This document shows, one piece after another, positions 49,800 through 62,499 of a DNA stretch of 64,000 nucleotides. A program made the position numbers and the translations under genes. Source of the stretch: Hymenolepis diminuta (Eukaryota; Platyhelminthes; Cestoda; Cyclophyllidea; Hymenolepididae); the NCBI GenBank assembly GCA_900708905.1, contig CAADRB010000010.1, positions 494,316-558,315 of the forward strand. Reading direction: 5' to 3'. Within the stretch, counting starts at the first letter, position 1. Every line of letters starts with the position of its first letter. The notes below the pieces were generated by a model. It was not told where the DNA came from. It ran no database searches and saw nothing but the letters and a program-made list of their open reading frames with translations.

Positions 49800-52601
49800 T
49801 CACCCTGGAAAAGGTTTTGAATAATTGGAAATGCAATCTTCCATTATGATAATGAAGAAATGGGCATTATGAAAGGTGATAAAAATAAACATTTTGTGAA
49901 ATAATTTCTAAAATTGGATATCTTAAAATTAATTGCCATACACTTGTCTTTTCCGGCTGATATAAAAATCATAACATTTGAGAATTGGAATTAGTTTCGT
50001 TAGTGAGGGATTTTATACTTCCTTCTAAAGTAATTCACTTAAAATCAAGACAGCTGATGTGATTGGATCCGTTTACGTTGATGCACTCGTGAATGGTTCC
50101 ATAATATTGTTTATCCTTAACTCAGTGTTCGATATTTTTCAAAAGAACATACGCAGATACGAACAACTTATGAACGACTATGCTCAAGAATCAATTATTA
50201 AAAAAACTAACTTTTGGATAATACAACATTAACTTTAACACTTACAAACAGTGCATCAAAACAAAGCTTTCAAAAATTAGATGGAGTAACTCTCGATATT
50301 CGTCATTATATACTTCTATTCAATCTTCCACTTACTAGTCTGTATTTTTCGTATTTCCAGTTTCCAGATGCTATCCCATGATTACAACTCGTGAAAGATT
50401 GAGCAATATCGTGGGTTATGATAATTGCTGACAATTAGGGTTGGCTGCTTTAGAACCACACATATTTTGATAGCCCTTTCAACTCAGTCGAACCTATCTG
50501 ACCGTCGTCCAATTCTTTGCCTCACCATAACCCCTGTATACGTGCATAAATAATAGCATTTGTAATAATTTAGTCTTCCAAATTTTAATTTCTGAAAATC
50601 AGTGAGATAATGACTCAGAGACGTATCTCACTCCCCGTATTTATTCGATAAAATTGGCCTCTAGAATAACGAGACACGATATAATGATATTTCATTTTAA
50701 CTATGCTTTTTAGTCAGAAAACGAATTTTTTTCTTTGCTCTCCTAATCCTAGTTTCCCAATAGCACAAACAGCCATCACAAATCGCATTTTGACACTCAA
50801 AACCAGAGACTGTTGAGGTAATAAAGCTCCACCACAATGGTTGTGTGCCCACCCGTTGGATAGAATCGGGGATAAGATTGCCTCTCAGACAGGTCCTGCT
50901 TGGTAACTAGAGTAGAAGAGCCAACATTTGTCATCGTTTTAACAACCAGTGGGAAAATAGATTGTGGTTTTTGACAGCCTTCACATTTACACCTTGTGTG
51001 GGCTGGATTTATCATTTTAATTTAGAGCCGAAAAATTCATTAAATTTCCCTTTGTATGGCAAATGGAATAGAATGGGCTGTGGAAAGCCAATTGAGTTTT
51101 TCCATACTTTATAGACTGATTCGTCACATCAAAATCCATAGCTGTTAACCTTTTCTTTAAATATGATGGGCGCCATTTTAATAGCTATAAAAAAATGGAG
51201 CTTCTTTCTGTGCCTGAAGAAAATAGTTTTGTAAAGATGGAGGAAAATATTTCGATAAATACTTCCCTCTGGGAAAATAACGTTTTTTGTTAAGTGGATC
51301 GGCAACATTCCCTATAAACAGTACGCTTGCTTTATCTATCTCTTTTGTGCAGTTTATCTAATGGTCATATATTTCAATAAGGCTCATTAGTGTCTACCTG
51401 GATTGTTCTCACCTTTTGTGCTGGGATATCGGTATTCAAATCATAACAGTATAACTTTATAACAATGATGAAGAAGAACTTTTTAATCTCGAGGGTAAAT
51501 AGCTAAAAATCATTAAAACTTAAACGAATTTTAGGGAAATTTACTTTCTCTGATTTCATTCTCAGACCGATTAATTTTCTAAATGAAAGGCGGATATAAA
51601 TTTAACAGAGTTTAATAATTATGTACCTTCAAATTTATTACACTACTTAAATGTCTGTCTAAAAGAAGGCAAAATTGTAATTCAACTCTCTTTGAAGTGA
51701 GAGACATTCCCGACTGGAATTAGAGAAAAGATGCTATTGATAATTTTGTACGCATTGGTCTAATAGATTATCGTAACTGATATGGAGAGGTTCAGACTTG
51801 TAAAATCATATGAGCTATTGCGATGTGGATCAAAATATTCGTAGTTATAAACAATACAGTTTTTAAGTGCACTGCATATGAATTAGGCTTTTGAGGTATA
51901 CACGTGCTGATTATAAGCTCCTCTGAAATAACAGTAATTCTGTTAAACTGAATTGAACTCTAATTGAATAGTAGAACAGTATACAATGAACTACACGTCT
52001 TCTAGGAATGTGGACGAATTAAAGCTTTCGGAATTTAAATAAATAAGATTCGTGATGACGACTTCATTTCGTTCTTCTTAATGACCACCTCCCTCATTAT
52101 TGAATTCGTTTGCTGTTCCCTATATACCGATGCTTCTTAATAATTACAAATTGTGAGAGCTTTTCCTGCCTTGCTATGGGCAAAAACGGATGTAGTTGGA
52201 AGGTGCGTTATCATTAAAATGTGAAATTTTTACGATATCAGAGATAATAATCTGAACTGATTGCGGTGATGCATTAATCATTTTGACTTATTTTATACGC
52301 GGAGATTTAATTCTGTAATTATTGAATTTAAAGGAGGGGAGAATAAACAATCCAGTCATTATACACTCAGACGAGTATAAAAGGGATAAATTAAACTCCT
52401 ACAGGTAACTGAGTCATCCAAATCATTGAGGAGATAAAAACAAGTCCGTTACTTTTGTTGTCACTACCTTTTATTAATACCCGGGATGATAAATGCCGAC
52501 ACGTGAGTCGAAATAACGGGAGATGAGTTATATACCTACTCTACCCCACCCCTCCTAAAAATCCCCGTCTATTCTTCTACTCCCCTTTAATCGGTCCATC
52601 C
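49800..52601. other. AT-rich non-coding stretch
   Basis: No supported gene. The minus open frame at 50797-51015 has cysteines (CKCEGC) but no recognisable zinc-finger spacing. Confidence 0.45.
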
Positions 52602-52804
52602 CTACCTCAGAGGTATTTCTTCTCCCCTCCACCCCCTCCCCCCTCCCCCAGAGGGATGATACCCGCTGATGACACTTCCGCCCATGATTGTGGTCGCTTT
52701 AATCAGTGTCTGGTATTTAGGACATTCAATGAAGGGGAGAGCCTTAATCCTCTTCCCAGTCTTCCTTCCTTCTCTTCCCGTCTGACCGGTCTTCCTAATC
52801 CCAC
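52602..52804 (-). CDS. Candidate terminal exon, Gly/Lys/Arg-rich
   Basis: 67 codons including TAG, entering with two bases that complete the codon left by the upstream exon. It opens with basic GIRKTGQTGREGRKTGKR, continues as IKALPFIECPKYQTLIKA and TTIMGGSVISG, and ends glycine-rich. Part of this bias comes from the purine-rich minus strand of a CT-rich tract, so coding status is uncertain. No family is recognised. A GTATCA inside could end the exon early. Confidence 0.38.
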
Positions 52805-52836
52805 CTGTAAACATGTGGGAAGTTTGATTTCCTTAC

Positions 52837-52892
52837 CCCTTCGTCGGGGGATTGGGGATAGTTCTTGATTGGGAAAAGCCTTTGACAGCTTC
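52837..52892 (-). CDS. Candidate exon upstream of a 32-base intron
   Basis: 56 bases after a strong acceptor (CTATTTTTTACCCGTATGTACAG), with donor GTAAGG. The intron to the next exon is only 32 bases, starts GTAAGG and ends TTTACAG. Residues KLSKAFPNQELSPIPRRR. Phases are one base in and one base out, and match the next exon. All three frames are open here, so the frame is set by the partner. Confidence 0.38.
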
Positions 52893-54387
52893 CTGTACAT
52901 ACGGGTAAAAAATAGTGAAGACTAAATTAAAAATTTAAAAACACCTGTTTAAACCGTGAAGTTAGCGCGTGCTAGTTAAACAGAAATGAAGTCATCCGAA
53001 TTGTCATAATTCAAGGATGAAGTTGCGTGCATATTTGCGTCTCTCCTTGATAGATTAATGGGCGAATGCATTTATGGCCTAAGTTAAAAGTCAAATTTCA
53101 TTCTAATGATATAAATCCCGATTCGACTGATTAAAAAAGTTCTGGCGTAGTAAGAAATTCAGGAAATTAGCCCATGGTAATGAAATAGGAGTTGCTTTTT
53201 TGAAATGCAGAACAATAGTCGAAAGAAACAGATGGGTTTTATTCAAAATAAATCCCCTTTCTGTATTCTCCAAATTCACTTATTCTCCCATTTGATCTGA
53301 ACCACAGTCTTTGTCCCTTAAACAATCAGGCTTTTAGCACTAAGTATATCCTTCCAGCTTCGTTCAGTAACTATTAACTGTTTTAATTCTAAGTTATAAG
53401 ATAGAGATTGTGATTTTGGTTAGATTAAATGACAGCTTTAAATTTTTCATGCCCATCAACACTCGCATACTGGCTTTCACCAGACAGAAATTCAATTTTG
53501 GACATTAATTGGCCTAAATTAATGAAATTCCACTATTTAAACATGAGTTACAGTTTGCAACTCGGGAAGAAAACCAGCTTGCAGTCTAGACCATGGTTAA
53601 AACTTCAAAATATTTCAATTTATAGTAAAATTTATCTGGATGATTTTGTTGTATTTTAATTTTGAATTCAATGCAGTTAAAGATTTAATCATAATTGTTT
53701 ATTTTATTTATTTAATCACGGTAATTTTATGATCTGATTTTGACAGCATATACTCTGTGTTTAGTTTTCCCTCTATTAGAACATATGCTAGCAAAACACC
53801 TTGCTCATGATTCCTTTATATAAGCTACGGCATATAATAGTGCCGTCTGATTTTTTTTTCATTTATTTATTCTGACAACAATCAGCAGGTTGCTGCCCTT
53901 TATGTAACACTTTTGACTGGTTTAAAACGCAAGCTACTGAGTGATTGGCACGTAAGTCTTGAAAAACGTAGGACATGGGCACTCTTTTTCCAAGGTTGGA
54001 CTGTCAAAACAATATTCCCGAGAAAGTAATTATGAACGCCTACTGGGACTGCAGGTAAATACGATTATTACCACAAAGTTTAAATGAGGTAAATATATAT
54101 TCTGTTGAGAGTATTTATATTGTAGGAATTCGAAATTAAACTAAGCTAGCTAATATGAACTCTTTTCCGAAAATATGGAACCTTTTAATGCTTATAACTA
54201 TACTACAGACTCTCCAAATCAGAAGACCAAAATGGAGATCAAAACATCCTTTCAAATGTATTGGAGAAAACTTCCACTCAGAAGGTAACTCGCAAACGTA
54301 TAGTGTAGGCAAATTATTTCAGCAATCGCCATCGTTGGCGAGTGAAAATCTGTAATTGGCACACAGGTATGCACTGTCTGCGATCGG

Positions 54388-54443
54388 TATATATATATAT
54401 AGTATACATATATGCATACATAGTAACATACATACATACATAA
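54388..54443. repeat. TA / CATA microsatellite
   Basis: A (TA)n run at 54388-54400 is followed by imperfect TATACATATATGCATACATA and then about four CATA units at 54427-54442. Confidence 0.85.
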
Positions 54444-55572
54444 CCTCATACACAATAACCTCAGAGAAGATATATGAATTGATTAATTTTGAGTCGAAGA
54501 CAGTACAGCCTTCAGTCTCAATGATGCTTCTTCGATAAATAAAATGGATGCATGAAGATGAAAGACTTAGATAATTAACTTTGAAAAGCTGAAGAAAAAG
54601 TTATTCAATGGAGCTGTTTCATTTTTTGGTTTATTTGTTCTCTTGAAGATTGATCACCAAATGTTTAATGATTTGATCCCGATTAAACAGTTCAAATGAG
54701 AAACATTCAGAATTTGTGTAATGAAATAAAAAGGGTTTATTTAAATATGCCGAAGTTCTCATACAAATTTATGAGGGACTCCCGGTATTTTCTATGAATA
54801 CTAATGGTTACAGAACTAATATCGACTCCAATATTTTGAAGACTTTTGATATTGACAAATAACGTTCATCAACATATCGAAAAGAGTAGTCCCCTGAAGT
54901 GTCTATCTTTACGTACCTATGTTCACAGATAAAATCAAATGATAGCAATCACTCTTTTACATGATGGAATCTGGAAAAACAGATGTATGACCTTAAGATC
55001 TTAATTTTAGGAAAAATTGGAAATTTCTGCTGTATCTGTCCATATTCACTTGAGACACAATGTCATAGTTTGATTGACGGAAATCAATTTTGCTGGGTGC
55101 TTCGGCCATGACGGACTGGTCACTATTAAGAATTTTTTGACTGCTTGATGGATCTGTCTTAAATGTCATTACTTTCTAGTTCTAGTTAGGCCTGAAGAAC
55201 TTCTGAAAATAATAGAATTATAAGAGCTTAAAAATGCAAGGACGAAAGCCGAGATCTCTATCAATAATGAGCAAAATATTTCCGTTTGCAATATGATAAA
55301 GTGAAAAAATCTGTACCAGATTCATGAGGAAATAATGAAGAAATGAATCTCTTAGAACCATTATTCATGCAAAATACTTAAGTCTAAAGTCATCGTCCAC
55401 GTCAGTTTAAAGTCACTAATTTATATTAATTATTTCAAATTTTGCAGATTTTACATAACGCGATGAATCATTTTTAAAAGAATTTTTATTCAAATTAAAT
55501 CAAAATGCCTTTTTTGGCAATTTATTTTCCTCCTCTTGTCTTCTTCTTTCCTATTAATTTGCGAATACGAAG

Positions 55573-55620
55573 TTCGCCGCATTTCGGCCGATTTGAAATC
55601 TTCTGTCACCTGCTAACGAT
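55573..55620 (+). CDS. Candidate 48-base exon with strong splice sites
   Basis: Preceded by a long pyrimidine tract (TTTTCCTCCTCTTGTCTTC, 55525-55560) whose first downstream AG ends at 55572, and followed by donor GTAAGA. One frame is open (SPHFGRFEIFCHLLT), one base in and two out. It is CpG-rich. No family is recognised. Confidence 0.25.
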
Positions 55621-57171
55621 GTAAGAAGAGCTCGAGGCGAAAGAAACGCAGAAAATCATGTCCCCCAATTTCCCTTTTACTAGCAACTGTTGGTCGGGGC
55701 CGAGAACAGGAACCAGGAGAACAGTCGCTTATGTGTATTTTTATCCTCCCTTCCCCCATCGGTACCTTATACGTCTGCTACTTCAATCAGGTATCAGGTG
55801 TTCTGGTGAAACAGGAAAATCCTAGTAGGTGTAAAACTGATGGATAGAGGGGTGGGAGGAGTTGAAAACTGGAAACTTCCAACCCCCACTCCATTTTGGC
55901 TGAGTCACTGGCATGTTTCTATGGCCCCTGTGTTTTCAAAACACGTTACACTAATTAATGGCTTTTATGGGTTTACGTTATTATCTCATGAAAAAAATGG
56001 CTATGTCCTGAATATATTGAATATTACAAGAACATTTTGATGAAAATTTTTCTGAATTCTGGCACATCTATCTAAAATGAAACAAATAATTTAATTCCAT
56101 CATGTTGGTTGGATGTTCCCTCTGTAAAGTTGTATTAAGATTAGGTTTATATCATTTTTCTTACGTCGTAATCTCTGAATAATCAAATCACACAAATTTT
56201 TTTTCTATTTATTTGTAAATTCGGGTCTTTTAAAGAGTACTGCACAAATAATTACTTCATAATCTGATAACGAGCTACTAAATCATTCATCAATTTTATT
56301 TTGCCAGTTGTATAGAAATTTTGCCTTGAATAATTTCATCATCTTTAACACTAATTGTTTGACCGATAGAAGAGCTTTTAGAACACGTGGTTAGAATTGA
56401 CGTTCTATTTGCATTAAGTATCTAAGTATTTGCAATATTTAATCTTGTCAGTTTCAAATTCGAATTAGAGAACATCATTTAAATCATGGGCATTCAGCAG
56501 TAAATTGGCACTCAGAATTGTCAATTTTTGATGAGTTTCAATAAGGTGATGAAATCTCAACGTCAGCTATTTCTTGTGCAGACTCACTACGCACGCAAAC
56601 ATGATGAATATCTAGAAAAGTTTTCTGTACGAGGAACAGTAGAATAATGTAAATAAGCGGTGAGAAGAGCGACGGTCGTCAGGTAGTAGAAAAATAAGGT
56701 TGATTTTAGATTAATCGAGTCGTCAACTTATTAATTCAGGCATAGTTCATAATAAGAAGACTGTATTTCATATTGACGAATCACATTCTCGGGTTCCCAA
56801 GGGACCGTTCGTGTCCAAGGTTCTCAGCTTGACTGGACTGATATTGGCCAGATCATTTCTGACTCTTTTAATGATTAATCAGCACCCATTAGACAATAAC
56901 TAAATCAATTCAATGAAGGTATAATACTATTAGAGTTTAGCTTGATTGAACTCTGCTCTGTGAGCCCTGCTATATTAAAGTCATGTAAACTACCTAAGAT
57001 TATATTAAATTAGGCTACCTTCTCGGTCATTGAGAGGAAAAATGCTTTGAAGTGACATGGCCAACCATCAAAATTAGAAAATTATTCTACAAGCACTGAA
57101 AATTGAGGATAAAAATTTTATCAATACACCCGGAGACGAATTAAAAACTTGAATTTTGGAACATAAACTAC

Positions 57172-57286
57172 CCATTTTGTGGATGTTCAACAACCCTAAT
57201 CCAAAAACCAACTCTTTCGGCACCATCCTTTCTACCTCCTCGCCTTTTATCTTGGTGAGCAAAACTTACCCGATTTGAACTGTCCT
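57172..57286 (-). CDS. Candidate exon, basic, unknown
   Basis: 115 bases between acceptor ACCCACAACATTTTGAG and donor GTAGTT, open for 37 codons (DSSNRVSFAHQDKRRGGRKD, then GAERVGFWIRVVEHPQN). Two bases in and two out, so it could precede the exon at 52837-52892. A second frame is open over most of it (KIKGEEVERMVPKELVFGLG...). The intron would be 4.3 kb. Uncertain. Confidence 0.22.
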
Positions 57287-60063
57287 CTCAAAATGTTGTG
57301 GGTTAAATTGTATACAAATGCTGACGATCATTTTCAACAAAATATATATTTGGGTTATAAATTTATTAAACGGCATAATTTTTAGTAAAATTATATATTA
57401 GGATAATATGAATTTAATATTTGCAAAAAATTATATTTACTCACCACTTTCCCAATTACTTATTTCCTAAACAGCCAATGAAAATAAGTCTACTACAATA
57501 ATATTTTGTGGCGAAATTTGGTTTTTCTTTCAGTTTTAACAACTTCTATCCTATTTATTTAAATATTAAGATGGAGCATGTCAGTTGAAAACTTTTTAAA
57601 TTGCACTTGACAACAAATTTGTATAAATTAAAATTCTGGTTAATTTCAGATGGCAGACAAAATTAATTAATAGAGGAGGACATTTTGGCATTCGGTTATT
57701 CATTTACGGAATGTAAAAATTTCATCAGAGAGAAATCAAGATAAGATCTGGAAGAGTTTATTTACCGAAAACGTGTGAAAGTGAATGCGACGCGAAGTAG
57801 TGGTAATTAATCTTGATAACTAAATCAAATTTTTCCAAAAAAAGGGGAGAAATAATTCATGAAATGCAAGAAATTAAAATTTGTGAAAATTGTCAAAAAT
57901 TTAACGCATTCGGGATTGAAGTATCTAAAACCTCACCAAATCTGTCTCTCTATTTTAGAATCAGGCTTATCGGTAAACGATTAATTATGTGCTGAAAATA
58001 CAGTAAATAATTAAAACGAATATTTAGTTTCCATAAGAAAGTCTTCAGATCTGACGGAAACTGGATATTTCCAATCAGCGATGAAGTAAGGATACAGGGA
58101 CACGAATGGCAACTTCATCTCTCAATAAATCTTTAAATTTCATTGCTCCTTTCTACAGCTAAATAAAATATCGATACTCTAAAGCTCTCAGGAAGGTCAT
58201 AATTTTTTCAAACAATATGGATAATCATGGGAGACTCTCTTTCTGAATCTTAGTGAAATATAACCATTCTGTATTTGGTAACACATTACATTATCGTGAT
58301 ATTATCTTTATGTCTTTTATCTGTACATTCTATATTATAAACATTTTTTGGGTTAATGAGATTATCTTGTACTTATCTTTCTCCATTCGCTTTTGTGTTT
58401 AATTGTAATTTATTCAATATTTTGTCGGATATACGCGTGTATTTCTTTGTGCTTTCATTTAATTAACCAAATTTAAGGCTGATCTGCGAGTCGAATCGCA
58501 AATTTTTCCAAGAATATGGCCATCAGAAGCAAGCAAAGTGATATAAATACCAAAAAGCATATCAAAATGCGGATGAGTGATGCCTTACAGAGCTCCCTCA
58601 AAGCTGTGCATTATATTGTCAAATTCGTGTCCTTGAAACAAATTTTTAAAAAATTGACTTATCTTTAGATAGTTTGCGAAAGGAAAATTCTGTGTATCTT
58701 CACATTTCAGACTAAATTTCATAATTCAGTAAAGAATAAATTGTCTGATAATGCTGTGAACTTATTTAGAGTTACCAAAAACAAATACCTCTGGAGATCT
58801 TAATCAAATATCTTGGCCTTGTACAATATCTAATAATGATAAATACGACTATTCATATCACCTCTTTCTAACTTTCCATCCTGATTCTAATAGTGTTTTC
58901 AAGTTATAATTTCTTTTAAGGTTGTTAAAAAGTATTCTACGGTAAAACATTCGAAAAATGGGTAAATATTTCACAGGAAAAATATCTTTCACTTTTAGAT
59001 AGTCATTACTTTCTTTTCACACATTTAAGCAACTGTTTTAACTAATTATCGCCATGTTTTCCAGTTTTACACGGACCACTTGAACGAAAAACATTTAGAA
59101 GTGTCAATTACACGGTAATATACGCGGAAAACGCACTCATCCACACTAACGTTAATATGTTTTACCAGAACATTTGAAGTGGTAAAAAGAATGTCAAAAG
59201 AGCTTCGTAAATCGTGACAGAATAGTTAGAATGGAGAACCTGAGAAACTTGTAGTTTCCCATAGAGATGATTCACGAAAAACTTATTTTTCTCTCTGTTG
59301 CTAACTTCTGCTTCTACCTCCTCTCCCTTTTTCAAAGCATTTTCGGGAGATTACGCCACCTTTCTCTGAGCCGAAGGCCATAAACACTTAATGATTCACT
59401 AGCTGCCCATTGCAGCTTGGTGACAAATCCGAGTTCTGCTTGATTGGAACTCAAAAAAGGGCAGTTTGTAAACACTCCAATGTGAAAATAATTGAGTACT
59501 TGCGAGTACTAATTTTCCAGTTAATAACTTTCAGATTTTTGAAACATGAATTTGGGGTAGAATTTTGCTTTAGAATGAATGAAATTAAAAGGCGTGCAAA
59601 AATAACTGATGATACAAATTTAGCTTAAGAGAGCAATGTCTAAGAAGAAAAAGAAAGTGGTAGAGTAAAAGAATTTATAATCACACATGAATTTCAACTT
59701 GTACAGATTTGAAAGCACAAGTGACATAAACTTTAAGTCCTAATTAAAACTGAATGTTAAGTTAAATTTTGAATTAACATAATGACGAGTTCAAATTTTT
59801 CAAAACGTTCGACCGTTAATTACTACGGTTGAAACTGGATGGTGATAGTCAAATAGGGGCATATAGTGGAGTCAGAATCCCAACATTATGAGCTGATTTA
59901 TGGAAAATTGAGTTACATTTTTAATTCACTTGTAATATCTGAATATTTCAAAACTCGATTTGTCTAATTTGATCCCTCTGTTAATGGTTGAGGTAATATT
60001 CAAGATCGTTAGAACTTGGTGAATAGTAGATATATCACTTTGATTTTTTACTTTATGAAGACG
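57287..60063. other. AT-rich non-coding stretch
   Basis: No supported gene. A GC-richer CT-rich patch lies at 59290-59460, with a plus open frame (59410-59628) after CCCATTGCAG that I do not assign. Confidence 0.45.
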
Positions 60064-60317
60064 TGTTATCATCAAAACAGTTTTGTGTTCCGACAAAGTG
60101 TGACCCGATGAGCACACATAGTGTGGGCGATCTTGTGTATACCCTCAACCATAATATAAATCGAGTTATAGATACGCAAATGTGCGTCTTATTTTGGTAT
60201 AGTGGTTTGGGTCGTTTTGTATTGGGGTGTTGTCGGGTCGTGTGTGTAATTAGTACAATGTCTTAGAGAATCTAAGAGTCCGTTGCGGTAACCTAGAGAG
60301 AAGAGCAGATTGTAACA
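60064..60317 (+). repeat. 5' LTR
   Basis: Starts TGTTATC and ends GTAACA, giving TGTTA...TAACA terminal inverted repeats. It is near-identical to the 3' LTR across its middle (GTGTGGGCGATCTTGTGTAT to GGGTCGTGTGTGTAA) and diverges at both ends. A TATA-like TATAAAT lies in its first half. It also contains the small dyad CTTAGAGAATCTAAG. Confidence 0.85.
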
Positions 60318-60334
60318 ACTTGGCGACGCAGTTA
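60318..60334 (+). other. Primer-binding-site-like sequence
   Basis: TGGCGACGCAG begins three bases after the 5' LTR. TGG at that position is expected to pair with the CCA end of a tRNA primer. The tRNA identity is not assigned. Confidence 0.5.
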
Positions 60335-61825
60335 TCGAATAATGCAGATATAGAAGCCTGAATCTCTTCAATCATGAAAAATACCTTCACCTAGTTGAAT
60401 TTCTCAACATCTGCAAAGGATCTCAAAGATTTCGTGTAGAATGTAGGTGTATTTCATTGTAATTCTCTCATAGATGAAACTTTTTACAACATAGTATACA
60501 TACATATGTGTGTACATAGTATATACAATACCGTGATATTTATAAGAACACCATGGCAGATCCCCCCCACGCCACTCGAATTACCATGCTACTTTATGAA
60601 TTTAGCAGAAGTGATCACTACCTATGTTCGCCCTACTTTCAATCGATGGATTCTGCCGATCTAACTTATGAAAAGTGATTAGTAAGTTGGATTTAGTCGT
60701 TGGTGACAACAGTTCCCTCATCAACTGGAACATAAGTGAAGATGAAAATTTAGTTCTCTCGAAGAAAACCAAATCAGATCTCATTTTCATTTCTGGTCTT
60801 CGATCTCCTTGCCATTGCTGAAAGTGGACTCAGACTTCTGTCCCTCTTGGACAAGAAACCCGATGTTAAGAAGTTTCGTCGCAGACCCGAATCTGCTGGA
60901 GCACTGTTAACCGAGAGTGTCCAACTTGAAAGAACCTGAAAATTACTCATCACCTATGGACTGAGGGGACCCGCTCCTCATCCTACAATTATCCGACGAA
61001 TATCAGAGGCAATCATTCCCAAGATGCCAATTTTGCGGAGAACATCGTTATCATCGAGACTGCTCTATCGAATACCTCGCTGTCAGAAGTACAATGACAA
61101 TGGCCACAAAGAAGACTTCTATCGAGAATCTTCTGCTAACATTTCAACGAGGCAAAACCGAACAGCAAGAGAGCATTAACTCAGACGAGGCAGAGCCATG
61201 ATCGATACTGGCTCCGATATCTAATGCTGTGCAACTCTACGTATCGATGCGATGCGAGACTACATTCCTGGAGAAAACGATCTTCAAGGAATACTACGTT
61301 ACAGATCGAAACATTAATCCAATGGACCTAGATTGGATCAATAAGCTCAGCCTTATCTAGTTCGCAGACGAAAACGAAACCTACCAGATATCTACTCTCG
61401 AACCCACGAATGCAGAAAATCTCGTGCGAGGATGCAACCAGTGTCTGCATGTTGCCGAAATCCCCCATCCTTCTACTCATACTCAATCGTCGAAACCAGA
61501 TTCTCCCAGGACTCAGCTCTAACTTATTGCTCCGGACCCGCTAAAGGTGCGACACACTGCGGTGGTAAATTCACGTTTGAAAGGGTCCGATGTTATTCTA
61601 CTCGCACCGACAACAAGCAGATCAGCTATCCCTATCTCCCACGAACTTTCGGTGTGCCAGAAATGCCCATTACGGACAAAAGCACACAGTTTGAATCTAC
61701 GTCTTGCCTAATTTTGCTCCAATCGATAGATTATTTTGCTATTGAGATCTCTCGCCGTGTTAGGACAATCCGCCCCCGCAGCAGAATTTAAGGTTAAGAT
61801 CTAAGGGCGGTGTGTGAGGAGATAT
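60335..61825 (+). pseudogene. Degenerate gag-pol remnant
   Basis: Recognisable pieces on the plus strand are a CQFCGEHRYHRDC zinc-knuckle-like motif (61025-61063), an aspartic protease active-site motif MIDTGSDI followed at once by a stop (61198-61224), a short LDWINKL segment near 61330, an integrase zinc-binding remnant GCNQCLHVAEIPHPSTHT (about 61429), and an integrase core segment FGVPEMPITDKSTQF (61648-61692). In that core the aspartate of the second catalytic motif is kept. The pieces lie in different frames. The first 600 bases have no recognisable gag. It ends in a purine-rich tract, GGGCGGTGTGTGAGGAGA, which is the likely polypurine tract. Confidence 0.8.
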
Positions 61826-62073
61826 TGTTATCAAAACAACTTTTGTTCCGACAAAGTGTGACCCGATGCGCACACAGTGTGGGCGATCTTGTGTATACCC
61901 TCAACCATAATATAAATCGAGTTATAGATACGCAAATGTGCGTCTTATTTTGGTATAGTGGTTTGGGTCGTTTTGTATTGGGGTGTTGTCGGGTCGTGTG
62001 TGTAACTAGTACAATGTCTTAGAGAATCTAAAAGACAGTTACGCTATCCTACAGAGTAGAGCAGACTATAATA
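61826..62073 (+). repeat. 3' LTR
   Basis: Starts TGTTATC. It lacks a few bases near the start compared with the 5' LTR (TGTTATCAAAACAACTTTTG against TGTTATCATCAAAACAGTTT) and differs more in its last 50 bases (AAAGACAGTTACGCTATCC). There its sequence is closer to the old fragment at 5.3 kb. Confidence 0.85.
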
Positions 62074-62499
62074 CTTCCTATGTCACTTCTTAAAGCGGTG
62101 AACAAAGAAATGCATATGACAAAGTTAATCAATTTTTAATTTTTATTTATTTTATACATTTAATTTAAATAAACTTAGATTATATAGTTTAATTTTACTA
62201 TTGTAAACTTGTCCAATAGGTTCAGTAGTCTCCTTTCAACATTTATTTTACAAAATTTAGATTAAGTTTCCTCGAAAATTAAAATTTTTCCGGTTAAAAT
62301 AAATGGACTTCAACTAACAAGTTCAAATAATTTTTCAAACCAACAGTTTTTCAAATTTGTTAAATTTTGATGAGCTTTTGAAGTTCCGAGACTGTTAAGT
62401 CTAAATTTAGGTTCTGAAACTTATCTTAATTCTTGCTTGCAAACATTAGAAATTTTAACAAATTTCTTACAGAAGAAGCCAAGGGCAATTTGAATCAAG

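Larger units (their letters stand above)
52893..57171. other. Mixed non-coding stretch
   Basis: Holds the microsatellite at 54388 and the splice-flanked plus segment at 55573. Open frames on the plus strand at 53429-53659 and 55840-56040 read plausibly but show no domain. A segment at 54207-54282 lies between ACTATACTACAG and GTAACT and is open in two frames. Confidence 0.35.
60064..62073 (+). mobile_element. Decayed Ty3/gypsy-like LTR retrotransposon
   Basis: Two direct LTRs of about 250 bases (60064-60317 and 61826-62073) flank 1.5 kb. Order of remnants is PBS-like site, gag zinc knuckle, aspartic protease, then integrase with its zinc-binding C..C and a catalytic-core segment. Protease before integrase in this order is the Ty3/gypsy arrangement. 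The protease and integrase remnants are only about 200 bases apart, so nearly all reverse transcriptase and RNase H are deleted. The reading frame is broken by stops and shifts. No clear target duplication was found. The element cannot be autonomous. Confidence 0.88.

Noticed and set aside
59410..59628. Open frame beginning LGDKSEFCLIGTQKRAVC, faintly like the Wnt FC..GT.GR.C pattern
   Set aside because: Spacing between FC and GT is about nine residues too short and the downstream cysteine pattern of Wnt is missing. Likely coincidence.
60602..60790. Minus-strand open frame inside the retrotransposon
   Set aside because: Antisense to the gag-pol remnant, with no recognisable residues. A shadow of the element.
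61432..61791. 119-residue open frame as an independent gene
   Set aside because: Its middle is the integrase remnant of the LTR element (FGVPEMPITDKSTQF), so it is part of the decayed pol.
61810..62022. Open frame with near-identical residues to 60063-60266
   Set aside because: Both are chance translations of the LTRs.
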